Assembly (NCBI RefSeq): GCF_018130215.1
Contig: NZ_JAFCKQ010000036.1
Coordinates: 1 to 64,000, forward strand
DNA length: 64,000 nt
Direction of reading: 5' to 3'
Origin: Bradyrhizobium jicamae
GTDB lineage: Bacteria > Pseudomonadota > Alphaproteobacteria > Rhizobiales > Xanthobacteraceae
The translations under genes were made by a program, and so were the position numbers. The notes under the pieces are model-generated. The model was not told the DNA's origin, did no database searches, and worked only from the letters and a program-made list of their open reading frames with translations. Every line of letters starts with the position of its first letter. Position 1 is the first letter of the stretch. This document shows positions 50,148-58,222 of the stretch, piece by piece.

Positions 50148-50503
50148 TGCAGAGCCTGATCAACGGCAACGGCGGCAGCATGCCGAGGCAGGCGCTGATG
50201 CCGCTGTACAACAGCCGCCCGGATCCCGTGCTGCAGGACGCGCTCACCAAGGTGCCGGCCCAGACGCAGGCCAAGGACAAGAAGACCGCGACCGAGTTCG
50301 AGTCGATGTTCCTGAACTCGATGTTCGCGCAGATGACCTCCGGCCTGAAGGGCGACGGACCGTTCGGCGACACGGTCGGCACCGGCCCGTGGCGCTCGAT
50401 GCTGACCGATCAATATGCGCAGAACTTCGCCAAGGCCGGCGGCGTCGGCATTTCCCACGAAGTGTTCCGCTCGCTGATCCTGCAGCAGGCCAAGCAGAGC
50501 TAA
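50147..50503 (+). CDS. flgJ: Rod-binding protein FlgJ-like (no muramidase domain)
   Basis: 118-residue protein corresponding to the N-terminal rod-capping half of FlgJ: KTATEFESMFLNSMFAQMTSGLKGDGPFGD ... PWRSMLTDQYAQNFAKAGGVGISHEV. The peptidoglycan hydrolase domain of the enterobacterial protein (about 313 residues) is absent, as is usual in alphaproteobacteria where a separate enzyme is used. The ATG overlaps the flgI TGA by one base; a GTG one codon earlier is possible. Followed 21 bp later by the FlgN-like gene. Confidence 0.88.
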   Translation: MQSLINGNGGSMPRQALMPLYNSRPDPVLQDALTKVPAQTQAKDKKTATEFESMFLNSMFAQMTSGLKGDGPFGDTVGTGPWRSMLTDQYAQNFAKAGGVGISHEVFRSLILQQAKQS

Positions 50504-50524
50504 CCCGGACAAAGGAGAAGTGCG

Positions 50525-51016
50525 ATGAACCAGCGTCCACAGCATCGCCCGGCGCCCGCCCCCGCAGCGCGGCCCACGACGCCTCCTGATGTCGCAAGAT
50601 TGGCCAAGGAGCTGATGGATGTGATGAGCGCGCTGCTCGGCGTCGTCGAGCGGGAGACCGAACTGGTGCGCGCCGGCAAGGTGCGCGAGGGCATGCAGCT
50701 CGAGACGCAGAAGTCGGAGCTGTCGCGGCGCTACATGATCGCGGTCGAGCATCTGAAGTCGATGCACAAGATGCTGTCGCAGACCGAGCCCGAACTGCTG
50801 ACGACGCTGCGCCGCCATCACGATACGTTCCGCGCCATGCTGCAGGTCAATCTGACGGTGCTGGCGACCGCGCATGCGGTCTCCGAGGGGATCGTGCGCG
50901 GCGTCAACGCCGAGGTGCAGCGCCGCAACATCCCCAACACCTACACGGCGTCGGGACGGCGCGCGGCGCCCGGCCCGCGCAACATGACGCCGCTGTCCGT
51001 CAGCCGTTCACTCTGA
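50525..51016 (+). CDS. flgN: FlgN-like flagellar chaperone
   Basis: 163-residue helical protein. After a Pro/Ala-rich start (MNQRPQHRPAPAPAARPTTP), the helical core ELMDVMSALLGVVERETELVRAGKVREGMQLETQKSELSRRYM matches the FlgN family, which escorts hook-associated proteins FlgK and FlgL. It lies in the flgI-flgJ-flgN string with an AGGAGA ribosome binding site. The N- and C-terminal tails are low complexity. Confidence 0.8.
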   Translation: MNQRPQHRPAPAPAARPTTPPDVARLAKELMDVMSALLGVVERETELVRAGKVREGMQLETQKSELSRRYMIAVEHLKSMHKMLSQTEPELLTTLRRHHDTFRAMLQVNLTVLATAHAVSEGIVRGVNAEVQRRNIPNTYTASGRRAAPGPRNMTPLSVSRSL

Positions 51017-51165
51017 ACAATTTTCGTCAATTTGACGCGCAGACGTCAGCGCATCATTCAGCGCGTCTTCTAACGGCCTGTTGAGAGGTTCCCCATAGAG
51101 TTGCGGACCGCGGGGGGTTGGGATTTGACTCAAGCAAACTAGTGCCGGTGCACTAAGAGGCTGCC

Positions 51166-51558
51166 ATGAGTACGGATTTCAACATCAAGCCGGTGGGGGC
51201 ACCGGTTGCGGCACCTGTAGTACCGCCGTCAAGCGAGACGGCGCAGAGGGCCGTTGCGACCGAGCTGCCGCCGAGCCAGAGCGTGACCGCTCCGGAGCCG
51301 GCGGTGCGCGTCACCATCGGATCCGACGCCGTCAACGCGTCGATCTCAAATCAGGCCTCGGCCTCGACGAACACCGACCGCGTCGTCATCGACCGCGATG
51401 CCGGTGCCGTGGTCTACCAGGTGGTCGACAATCGCACCAACCTGGTGGTGCGGCAGTTTCCGGAGGATGCGGCGCTGCGGCGCCGGGCCTATTTCCACAC
51501 GCTCGATCTCAACAAGGACAATTCGAGCCGCAAGCGCGCGACCGACCGTCAGGCCTGA
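51166..51558 (+). CDS. FlaG-like hypothetical protein
   Basis: 130-residue protein. A Pro/Ala/Thr-rich half is followed by DRVVIDRDAGAVVYQVVDNRTNLVVRQFPEDAALRRRAY, which looks like the FlaG-type region (a strand, then VxQxP). FlaG proteins influence filament length in some bacteria. The position between the flgN and flaF genes supports a flagellar role. Assignment is tentative. The promoter region upstream has a CGTCAA-T-TTGACG palindrome (51025-51037). Confidence 0.5.
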   Translation: MSTDFNIKPVGAPVAAPVVPPSSETAQRAVATELPPSQSVTAPEPAVRVTIGSDAVNASISNQASASTNTDRVVIDRDAGAVVYQVVDNRTNLVVRQFPEDAALRRRAYFHTLDLNKDNSSRKRATDRQA

Positions 51559-51568
51559 GGGAGATCCG

Positions 51569-51934
51569 TCAGCTCGACTGCGTGGCGTAGGCCTGATCGA
51601 GGTAGGTCGATCCGGTCGCGGGATCGCTGACGACGTTCTTGATCAACGCCGTGCCCGACTTGACCAGGGTGAACTTGGTATCGCCGATCCGAAAGCTGCT
51701 GTCCTTGATCAGCACGTCCTGGTACTTGCTGGTGCCATCGCTCTGGTAACGCACCTTGGCGCGAAAGCCCTGGACGTTCGACACCGTGATGTTGAACGAC
51801 TTGCCGTCGGCGTATTTGCCGCTCCAGCTGCCCTTATAGAGCGTCGGGTCGACCGGGACATAGGGCGTGTTCGATGGAACGGTGAGCCCGACGGCCTTGT
51901 AGTTGGCCGACAGGATGCTCATCAGGTCGGTCAT
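51569..51934 (-). CDS. Hypothetical protein in flagellar cluster
   Basis: 121-residue protein starting MTDLMSILSANYKAVGLTVPSNTPYVPVDPTLYKGSWSGKYADGKSFNITVSNV. It is beta-rich in the second half (KVRYQSDGTSKYQDVLIKDSSFRIGDTKFTLVKSGTALI). No signal peptide. I do not recognise a family. It is 25 bp downstream of flaF on the same strand and converges on the FlaG-like gene, so it may be exported by, or regulated with, the flagellum. Alternative Met at residue 5. Confidence 0.65.
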   Translation of the reverse strand: MTDLMSILSANYKAVGLTVPSNTPYVPVDPTLYKGSWSGKYADGKSFNITVSNVQGFRAKVRYQSDGTSKYQDVLIKDSSFRIGDTKFTLVKSGTALIKNVVSDPATGSTYLDQAYATQSS

Positions 51935-51959
51935 GCGCGGCTCCCGTGAGGCCCGTCGA

Positions 51960-52325
51960 TCAGCCGCGGCCGGACAAGCCGGCGGCCAGGTTGCAGTTGA
52001 TCTCGATCAGCGGCTTCAGCTTGGCCGGGTCGGGATCGAGCTGCATGTCGACGGTCTGCTTCATCACGAACACGCCGATATTGGCGATGTTCTGCCGGAC
52101 CTCGAGCGGCTGCGGATTGTCGTCACCCTGCGCGGCACTCAAGAAGATCGACCACAGACGGCGGTTGAAGAGCAGCGCGTTGTCGAGCGCCTTGTCGGGG
52201 CCGTTCCAGTTGGTCTGGACTTCCTGGAGCTGGCGAGCGGCCTTCAGCAGTGCCTGCGCTTCGATTTCACGTGGGGACGCGGTCGCGGTGGACGTGCGAG
52301 CGTAGGCTTGGGCAGCATTGGACAT
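51960..52325 (-). CDS. flaF: Flagellar biosynthesis regulator FlaF
   Basis: 121-residue protein starting MSNAAQAYARTSTATASPREIEAQALLKAARQLQE, with LDNALLFNRRLWSIFLSAAQGDDNPQPLEVRQNIANIGVFV, the core of the FlaF family. In Caulobacter FlaF is needed for flagellin translation and secretion and works with FlbT, which is not in this window. It lies about 205 bp downstream of the flagellin gene on the same strand, separated by a terminator. Confidence 0.9.
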   Translation of the reverse strand: MSNAAQAYARTSTATASPREIEAQALLKAARQLQEVQTNWNGPDKALDNALLFNRRLWSIFLSAAQGDDNPQPLEVRQNIANIGVFVMKQTVDMQLDPDPAKLKPLIEINCNLAAGLSGRG

Positions 52326-52481
52326 TCAAGACCTCGATGGTGCGGATTTCTCGAGCCGCGGAGACGCAATTCTAGCGCCCGGTATTTATGCGCCCGCCGC
52401 CTTTAAATATTGTTAGCAGCCGTTACGACATGCGCCTTTCTCGCGGCACAGACAGATCCCGTAATATCCCGGAAGCAAACG

Positions 52482-52508
52482 AAAAACGGCGGGGTTGCCC
52501 CCACCGTT
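52482..52508 (-). terminator. Rho-independent terminator after flagellin gene
   Basis: On the minus strand AACGGTGGGG pairs with CCCCGCCGTT around a short loop (52485-52508), followed by a T-run (TTTTT, the AAAAA at 52482-52486 of the plus strand). It sits 22 bp past the flagellin stop. Confidence 0.8.
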
Positions 52509-52530
52509 CCCGCGTTGTCTGTCGCCGAAC

Positions 52531-53754
52531 TTAGCGGAGCAGCTGGAGCACGCTCTGCTGGCTCTGGTTGGCGAGCGCGAGCGCGGACACCGCGATCGAC
52601 TGGCGGGTCGACAGCGCCTGGCTGTTGGCCGCTTCCTCGTTGGTGTCGGCCAGCGTCAGGTTGGACGAGCCGGTCTGCAGCACGTTGATCAGGTTCTTGG
52701 AGAAGTCCTGACGGATCTGCACCATCGACAGGTTCGAACCCAGCGACGACGCTTCCGACCGCAGCGTGCTCGAGGCGCTGCTCAGCGTGGTGATGATGCT
52801 GTTGGCCGAGACGTTGTCGAGGAAGTCGGTGCCTGACGTCAGCGTGCTGAGGCCGAGGCCGGTCGCATCGAACGTCACGCCCTGGATATTCAGGGTCGAC
52901 TTGCCGGTCTCGTTGAACACCAGCTTGAGATTGTCGCCGTTCAGCAGGTTGACACCGTTGAAGGACGAATCCTGCGCGGTCGTCGTGATCTGCTGGACCA
53001 CCGCGTTGTACTGGCTGACCAGATTGGAGCGGGTCGCCTGCGAGGTCGCATCGGCAACCGCGGCATTGACGGTGCCGACGGTGGCGGTGGCCGCGGTGAT
53101 GTCGACGCCCTCGGCGGTCGGCGCAGTGCCGGCCTTGGTGATGGTCTGGCTCGCCGCGTCGTTGGTCGAGGTGAAGGTCAGCGTATCCGCCGTCGAGGAC
53201 AGCGACGCCGAGACCGCAACGCCGTTCGAGACCAGAACGCTGTTCAACTGATCGAGCGTCTGGACGGTGGCCGTTCCGGTGCCGGTCGAGAACGACGAAC
53301 CGATCGTGACCGCCAGGCTGCCGGTCGAGGTCTTGAAGGTCAGCACGGCGCCGCCGAGCTTGCCGGCGTTGAGGTCGGCAGCGGTCGTGGCGCCCGTGCC
53401 GGCGCCGGTGCCGGTGACGTCGACGTTGGCCTTGGTCGAGTAGCCGGTCGGGCTTTGCAGCACCTGGGTGGCGATCGACTTCGCGGTGTCGACCAGCTTC
53501 TGCAGCGAGGTGAGGCCGGTGTTGGCGGCCTGCAGGATCTGCACGCCGTTGCCGATACCATCGAGCAGATTGTTGATGTCGCTGGCGCGGTTGTCGAGCG
53601 ACTGGGCCGTGAAGAAGTTGGTCGGGTTGTCGAGCGCGCTATTGACCTTCTTGCCGGTGGCAAGGCGGTTCTGCGTCGTGGCGAGCAGATCGGCGGTCGA
53701 CTGGAGGGAGAGCAAGTTCTGACGAACGGAAGCGGAGAGGACGATGTCGGACAT
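52531..53754 (-). CDS. Flagellin
   Basis: 407-residue filament protein. Start MSDIVLSASVRQNLLSLQSTADLLATTQNRLATGKKV is the flagellin N-terminal D0/D1 region, and NNLLDGIGNGVQILQAANTGLTSLQKLVDTAKSIA continues it. A variable Thr/Ala-rich middle follows, and the C-terminal D1/D0 is SLGSNLSMVQIRQDFSKNLINVLQTG ... LALANQSQQSVLQLL. No cleaved signal: it is exported by the flagellar type III system. The ATG has AAGGGTATCAG upstream. The long leader contains a hairpin. Some longer Bradyrhizobium flagellins exist, so which filament it belongs to is open. Confidence 0.93.
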   Translation of the reverse strand: MSDIVLSASVRQNLLSLQSTADLLATTQNRLATGKKVNSALDNPTNFFTAQSLDNRASDINNLLDGIGNGVQILQAANTGLTSLQKLVDTAKSIATQVLQSPTGYSTKANVDVTGTGAGTGATTAADLNAGKLGGAVLTFKTSTGSLAVTIGSSFSTGTGTATVQTLDQLNSVLVSNGVAVSASLSSTADTLTFTSTNDAASQTITKAGTAPTAEGVDITAATATVGTVNAAVADATSQATRSNLVSQYNAVVQQITTTAQDSSFNGVNLLNGDNLKLVFNETGKSTLNIQGVTFDATGLGLSTLTSGTDFLDNVSANSIITTLSSASSTLRSEASSLGSNLSMVQIRQDFSKNLINVLQTGSSNLTLADTNEEAANSQALSTRQSIAVSALALANQSQQSVLQLLR

Positions 53755-53835
53755 ACTGATACCCTTCTGGATGGACACAATTGACGCGACGCCGCAAATT
53801 TCACGCGGCGGTCCGTGCCACACTGTGCCGTCGGC

Positions 53836-53859
53836 GCTACCCGTCCGTTAAAGGGTAGC
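53836..53859 (-). promoter_or_regulatory. Hairpin in the flagellin leader
   Basis: GCTACCC (53836-53842) is perfectly complementary to GGGTAGC (53853-53859) with a ten-base loop, about 80 bp upstream of the flagellin start. An adjacent CCGTACTAATACCC (53861-53874) partially fits the CCGTA-N4-TACGG motif described at 55954. Regulation of flagellin by the leader is plausible. Confidence 0.4.
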
Positions 53860-53874
53860 TCCGTACTAATACCC

Positions 53875-54312
53875 AGATCGCAATCCCGTCCGGCAGTTGC
53901 GCGAGCAAGTGGCGCCGCCGACTGCGATTGCAACATTGGCGCGAGACGAAGACGTGCTGCGGGAGCGGATTCGTCCGTTGCTTCGGCCATTTGCGCCACC
54001 ATGGAACCGTGGCACCCGCAGCCGGCGCGGCTGAATTGCACACGCGACCGGCGTCAGCGGCGGCAACCGATTTTCTTAACCCAAATCAACAAATGCGGTG
54101 GAAAGTCGAAACCTTTTGCTCGCCGCAGCGTCGCACGACGCGGGCAGGCGCCGCGCGAACAAGCACCAGACAACCATCTGCACTGTAAAGTGTATAAGGT
54201 TCATACCGCAACCCTTGTGCAATTGGATAAGCGAGCTATGTTTCGCTGCCCTTCCACACGCCAAGAGTAGGTGGTGCGAGACCGTGTGCTCCCGCCCTCG
54301 GCAGGAGACCCA
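53875..54312. other. Intergenic region upstream of flagellin and crp genes
   Basis: The divergent promoters of flagellin and the first Crp/Fnr gene must lie here. No gene with a ribosome binding site is found in any frame. A TGGCACGG at about 53812-53819 on the minus strand resembles a sigma-54 -24 element but its GC doublet is one base out of register. Confidence 0.4.
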
Positions 54313-55023
54313 ATGTCTGCGGTATCGCGTCCGCCCAATCGTTTGCTGCAAGCACTGCCCGCGGCGGAGTACGAGCAACTCCATCCACGCCTCGAAACGG
54401 TCGAACTGGCCAAGGACGCCGTGCTGGCCCATGCCGGCGCGCCGCTGTCGCGGGTCTACCTGCCGCACAGCGGCGTCGTCTCGATGATGGTCAACCTGTC
54501 GGACGGGCAGTCGGTCGAGATCGCAACGATCGGACGCGACAACGTCGTGGGTGCGGCCGCCGCGCTCTATGGCGGTTCGCTGCTGGCCGACGCCATCGTG
54601 GTGGTGCCTGGAACGGCGTCAGTGCTGACGGCGGAACATTTTCGCGAGATGGCCGATCGCAGCGCTTCCTTCCGCACCCTGGTCAGCCTCTATGATCAGG
54701 CGTTGGCCGCCCAGACCCAGCAATCCGTCGCCTGCAACGTCTCGCATCCGGTCGAGGCGCGGCTGTCGCGCTGGCTGCTGCGCGCGCGGGAGCTGTGCGG
54801 CAGCGAGGGATTGCCGCTCACCCAGGAGATGCTGGCGCAGATGATCGGTGTCCGGCGCAATGCGGTCTCGATTGTCGCACACGGATTTCAGCAGTCCGGC
54901 ATCCTGCGATATAGTCGCGGAAACATCGAAATCATCGACATCGACGGTTTGCGAAAGTCCGCCTGCGAGTGCCATGCGACCGTCAAGGCGCATGTTGAGC
55001 AATTGGTCGGCCCGTCGGATTGA
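54313..55023 (+). CDS. Crp/Fnr-family transcriptional regulator
   Basis: 236-residue regulator starting MSAVSRPPNRLLQALPAAEYEQLHPRLE after AGGAGACCCA; the frame is open 14 codons further upstream. N-terminal cNMP-binding-type barrel (about 20-130: VYLPHSGVVSMMVNLSDGQSVEIATIGRDNVVG) and C-terminal helix-turn-helix (about 145-225: LTQEMLAQMIGVRRNAVSIVAHGFQQSGIL). No Fnr iron-sulfur Cys set is seen. Such proteins in rhizobia often respond to unknown signals. It is paralogous to the next gene. Confidence 0.87.
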   Translation: MSAVSRPPNRLLQALPAAEYEQLHPRLETVELAKDAVLAHAGAPLSRVYLPHSGVVSMMVNLSDGQSVEIATIGRDNVVGAAAALYGGSLLADAIVVVPGTASVLTAEHFREMADRSASFRTLVSLYDQALAAQTQQSVACNVSHPVEARLSRWLLRARELCGSEGLPLTQEMLAQMIGVRRNAVSIVAHGFQQSGILRYSRGNIEIIDIDGLRKSACECHATVKAHVEQLVGPSD

Positions 55024-55175
55024 CAACGCCCGCACAGTACGGTTCGCGCGACGAACGTGTCGTCACGAGCAGTCGCATGATGCGGCAATCGGCCCATTTT
55101 CTTGTAATCAGGACATGGTAGATTGCGTGCATTGGTGCCCAGAGACAAGCTTTGCCCGTAAGGCAGGAGGCTGCT

Positions 55176-55913
55176 TTGGAAACGGTTTTGCGATCACCTA
55201 ACGGATTTCTGTCGTCGCTGTCCGCAGGCGATTTCGAGTTGATCCGACAACATCTGCGTCCCGTCGACCTTGCCACGGATGCCGTGCTGGTCGAGGCCGG
55301 CGACATGCTCAAGCGCGCATACATGCCGCACAAGGGCGTGATCTCGCTGGTGGTCAAGCTGGCAAGGGGCGAGCACGTCCAGGTCGCGATGGTTGGGCGC
55401 GGCAGCATCTTCGGGGCGTTCGCGGGCCTCAGCGAAATACGGTCCCTCGAAAGCGCGGTGGTGCTGGTTCCGGGTATCGCGACGGCGATCGACATCGAGC
55501 CGTTCCGGGCAGCCGTCGCCCAGAGTCCGTCGCTGCGTGCGACGTTGATCCGGCACGGGCTCGCCGTCTACGCCCAGGTCCAGCAGACCGCCGGCTGCAA
55601 TGCCGCCCACACCGTGGAGTCGCGGCTGGCAAGATGCCTGCTGCAGACGCGCGATCTCTCCGGCAGCAACAAGATCGTGCTGACGCAGGAAGCGATGGCG
55701 CAGATGATCGGCGCGCGCCGCAACAGCGTGTCGCTGGTGGCGCACACGCTGCAGCAGGCGAATTTCATCCACTACAGCCGCGGCCATATCGAGATCACCA
55801 ATCTCGATGGCCTGATCAGGACGTCGTGCGAATGCTACGCCACGGTGAAGGCCCAGTATGCGGCTCTGCTGCATGGTCAGGAGACCCGTGGTCAGGAGGC
55901 CTTGGAGGCATGA
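55176..55913 (+). CDS. Crp/Fnr-family transcriptional regulator (TTG start)
   Basis: 245-residue paralog of the preceding gene. I choose the TTG (LETVLRSPNGFLSSLSAGDFELIRQHL) preceded by GGCAGGAGG at five bases; the open frame also allows an upstream TTG. The sensor barrel (AYMPHKGVISLVVKLARGEHVQVAMVGRGSIFG) and HTH (LTQEAMAQMIGARRNSVSLVAHTLQQANFI) closely match the first copy, so the pair is a tandem duplication. Both end with a conserved CEC plus Tyr/His and AT motif (TSCECYATVKA), unusual and shared. Confidence 0.85.
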   Translation: METVLRSPNGFLSSLSAGDFELIRQHLRPVDLATDAVLVEAGDMLKRAYMPHKGVISLVVKLARGEHVQVAMVGRGSIFGAFAGLSEIRSLESAVVLVPGIATAIDIEPFRAAVAQSPSLRATLIRHGLAVYAQVQQTAGCNAAHTVESRLARCLLQTRDLSGSNKIVLTQEAMAQMIGARRNSVSLVAHTLQQANFIHYSRGHIEITNLDGLIRTSCECYATVKAQYAALLHGQETRGQEALEA

Positions 55914-55953
55914 TCCGGGACGCTTGATCCCGGAGGCCTGATCGCCGCGGTAG

Positions 55954-55967
55954 CCGTACTTCTACGG
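55954..55967. promoter_or_regulatory. CCGTA-N4-TACGG motif, copy 1
   Basis: CCGTACTTCTACGG is a perfect palindrome with four-base spacer, 65 bp upstream of the start at 56032. Copies occur at 56956, 57061 (one mismatch) and 57095 (one mismatch). Confidence 0.6.
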
Positions 55968-56031
55968 CGTGCGATTTTCACCGTCGGATAACGTTGCATC
56001 CCCACACTTGCATGGTCGCTTGGGGGAGCCG

Positions 56032-56280
56032 ATGTTCAGATACGAAACGACCGACCAGAAGGAAGCCAGACGCTTCCGCATCGCCCAGTTCAACGGCCGG
56101 TCCGCAACCATACGTTCGGCCGGCGCAACCGTCACCGGCCGGGTCCGCTCCATCGTCGAGAGCAAGACCAGCGTCACCGCAACATGGGTGATCATGATCG
56201 TTCCGGAAGAGCGCGCCCGCGCCATCCCGACCGGGCGGTCGCCGCTGCGCCTGCACATTCCGGCGGAAGACTATCTCTGA
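56032..56280 (+). CDS. Hypothetical protein, 82 residues
   Basis: Frame from MFRYETTDQKEARRFRIAQFNGRSATIRSAG, preceded by a strong GGGGGAGCCG ribosome binding site. The later part (VTGRVRSIVESKTSVTATWVIMIVPEERARAIP) is beta-rich and the end is RLHIPAEDYL. I do not recognise a family; a small PilZ-like or similar barrel is possible. A perfect CCGTA-N4-TACGG motif is just upstream, suggesting control by the neighbouring LuxR-type protein. Confidence 0.65.
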   Translation: MFRYETTDQKEARRFRIAQFNGRSATIRSAGATVTGRVRSIVESKTSVTATWVIMIVPEERARAIPTGRSPLRLHIPAEDYL

Positions 56281-56311
56281 GATCCTCTGCCTGCCGTGAG
56301 GCCGGCCCCGC

Positions 56312-56908
56312 TCAGGCGGGATGCAACAGCGCCTTGCGGACGAGATCCGCGGTGTTGCGTGCACCGAGCTTGCGCATCGCCTCGGCGCGGTGGCTCTCGA
56401 ATGTGCGCGGGCTGATGTTCATGCGCAGCGCGCCCTGCTTGTTTGAATAGCCGTCGCTGATCAGGCTGAGCACTTCTCGCTCGCGCCTGGTCAGCGGCTT
56501 GCGTCCGGCCTCCGGCGCGACCATCGGATCAGGCGACCGGGCGCGCGCCGGCCTGTCGTCGCGGACCGATCTGAGATCGGCCGCGGGGACGGCGTTGGGA
56601 TAGAGATCGGAAATCTGCTTCAGCATCGCGGACACCCGCTCGGTCTGCTCGAGCGCATTCTCGATGACCTGGCGCAGGTAGATGCCGTTGCCGGTCGTTT
56701 GCGCGAACTGATGGCTGTGCTGCTTGAGCTCGTTCATATAGAGCAGCAGCGCCGTCACCGGCCCGTTGAACTGGCGGACGATCGCGGCCCCGGCCTCCTC
56801 GGTCGCCGGAACCTGCGGTGGCGGCATGGCCCCCGGGGTTTCGAGCGGAGCGCCCTCCTCCATCCATCTGGGAAGGCGGACCTCGGCTCGATTGTCGTGT
56901 TGCGTCAT
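56312..56908 (-). CDS. LuxR-type HTH transcriptional regulator
   Basis: 198-residue protein. N-terminal part (about 25-105) is helical without a clear receiver domain (ATEEAGAAIVRQFNGPVTALLLYMNELKQHSHQF). The C-terminal LuxR helix-turn-helix is clear: KPLTRREREVLSLISDGYSNKQGALRMNISPRTFESHRAEAMRKLGA. The upstream region carries a perfect CCGTA-N4-TACGG motif 48 bp before the ATG, so autoregulation is likely. Neighbouring genes with the same motif may be its regulon. Confidence 0.85.
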   Translation of the reverse strand: MTQHDNRAEVRLPRWMEEGAPLETPGAMPPPQVPATEEAGAAIVRQFNGPVTALLLYMNELKQHSHQFAQTTGNGIYLRQVIENALEQTERVSAMLKQISDLYPNAVPAADLRSVRDDRPARARSPDPMVAPEAGRKPLTRREREVLSLISDGYSNKQGALRMNISPRTFESHRAEAMRKLGARNTADLVRKALLHPA

Positions 56909-56955
56909 AGGTATGGTTTACCGAACGTGAACTGTGTCTCCGTTAACGCCGGACT

Positions 56956-56969
56956 CCGTAGAAATACGG
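56956..56969. promoter_or_regulatory. CCGTA-N4-TACGG motif, copy 2
   Basis: CCGTAGAAATACGG, perfect palindrome, 48 bp upstream of the LuxR-type gene start. Confidence 0.6.
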
Positions 56970-57060
56970 ATAACGCAACTGTGATGCGGAAGTCAGATCA
57001 CCAAACAGAGTCAGATAGCCGCCGATTCGGCAACGGATCTCGCGTGGTCGATTCGGATTA

Positions 57061-57108
57061 CAGTAGTCTTACGGGCCGGCGCCTGCCTCAATCTCCGTAA
57101 TTCCACGG
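57061..57108. promoter_or_regulatory. CCGTA-N4-TACGG motif, degenerate copies 3 and 4
   Basis: CAGTAGTCTTACGG (57061-57074) and CCGTAATTCCACGG (57095-57108) each have one mismatch in a half-site. They lie between the LuxR-type gene and the secreted protein gene at 57458. Confidence 0.45.
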
Positions 57109-57457
57109 GGACATGGATTTACCTTCGCCCGGCCAAACGGCTGCGGCCGGGATCTCCAGCTCGCCGGTCATTGCCGGTCATTGATGCGTGGTTCGCAGCC
57201 TTGCCGTCAGCCCCCCAAATCTCAGGGGCGGCCGAGCCAAAGGAACTTTGCCAGGAATCGTCCTGATACGACGAACCTGAACCACCAATACGCCATCCGT
57301 CGCGTTGTCATGGCTGATGCCCTCGCACCTGATTGGTCCGGTATCCTCCTCGATACCGCGCGCACCGACGCGGCGCTGTGAGATGGTTCACATTCAAAGA
57401 GGCGTCGCGATGATCGTCGTCTCGGATGGCCTTGAAGACCCCGGCAAGGAGGCCGCG
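57109..57457. other. Intergenic, no well supported gene
   Basis: A plus-strand frame at 57181-57381 has no ribosome binding site and no motif. The stretch must hold the promoter of the secreted protein gene. I see no more palindromes of the CCGTA type here. Confidence 0.35.
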
Positions 57458-57877
57458 ATGACGCGACGACAAAACCGATCCTGGATGGCGATCGCGGCAT
57501 TCGCCGCGGCATTGGCTTTCGGCACCGCCGCGCAGGCCCAGAGCGCGCCGGCAGACAAGGCCACCGCGGCGTCCGACAGCACCATCATGGTCACCATCTT
57601 CTTCAAGCACGACCAGTCGCGTCCGCTCGGCGAGTTGAACGCGCAACTGGAGCGGCAGGGATTCTACAAGGCATTCCCGCCTGAAGGCGTCGAGGTCGTG
57701 AGCTGGTATGTGATGATGGGCGTCGGCCAGGTGGTGACCCTGCGGCTGCCGGCGTCGCAGCTGCGTGAAGTCAACCGTGTCATCGAGAACAGCGCCTGGG
57801 GCGCCTATCACACGGAATTCTATCCCACCTACGACTACAAGGCAGTCGGGATCGCCAAACACGCGACGGCGAAGTAA
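57458..57877 (+). CDS. Secreted hypothetical protein, 139 residues
   Basis: Frame from MTRRQNRSWMAIAAFAAALAFGTAAQAQS, a signal peptide, with AAGGAGG six bases upstream. The mature part contains STIMVTIFFKHDQSRPLGELNAQLERQGFYKAFPPEGVEVVSWYVMMGVGQVVTLRLPASQLREVNRVIENSAWGAYHTEFYPTYDY split over the chain, which looks like a small alpha/beta domain (muconolactone isomerase or ferredoxin-like size). No family recognised with certainty. It lies downstream of the degenerate motif copies. Confidence 0.7.
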   Translation: MTRRQNRSWMAIAAFAAALAFGTAAQAQSAPADKATAASDSTIMVTIFFKHDQSRPLGELNAQLERQGFYKAFPPEGVEVVSWYVMMGVGQVVTLRLPASQLREVNRVIENSAWGAYHTEFYPTYDYKAVGIAKHATAK

Positions 57878-57946
57878 CGGCCGCGCGCGACCTCTTGCCG
57901 GTCCTGCTCGTTCAGAGCCGGTTTCCGGGACAGGCGTGACCCGCGC

Positions 57947-58129
57947 TCAGGCGTGGGCCCGCGTGCGCTGGCTGAGCCTCTTCGCCAGGGTCCGCAAATC
58001 CTCCTTGCGCCCGCTGCACAGCAGGCGGGTGAATTCGTCAGGATCGATGGAAGCAGGGGAAGCATCGGCCGGTTTGGGCGCGACGCGGCGTAGCCAACTC
58101 AATCCGAAGAGACGCTTGAGCATCTTCAT
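57947..58129 (-). CDS. Small hypothetical protein, 60 residues
   Basis: Frame from MKMLKRLFGLSWLRRVAPKPADASPASIDPDEFTRLLCSGR. It is basic, with a hydrophobic start (LKRLFGLSWLRR), and ends with RTLAKRLSQRTRAHA. The ribosome binding site (GGGGCTC) is moderate. Two further in-frame Met positions exist near the start. No family recognised. Confidence 0.5.
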   Translation of the reverse strand: MKMLKRLFGLSWLRRVAPKPADASPASIDPDEFTRLLCSGRKEDLRTLAKRLSQRTRAHA

Positions 58130-58222
58130 GGTTCTTGAGCCCCGATGAGCGTCAACATTAAATCGCGGCAAGGATGATGGTTCCAGTCCCTTGTCGCGAC
58201 TCGTGCCGATTTTTGTGCACGC

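Noticed and set aside
53790..53820. Sigma-54 promoter for flagellin (TGGCACGG on the minus strand)
   Set aside because: The GG to GC spacing is eleven bases, not ten, and the -12 element is poor.
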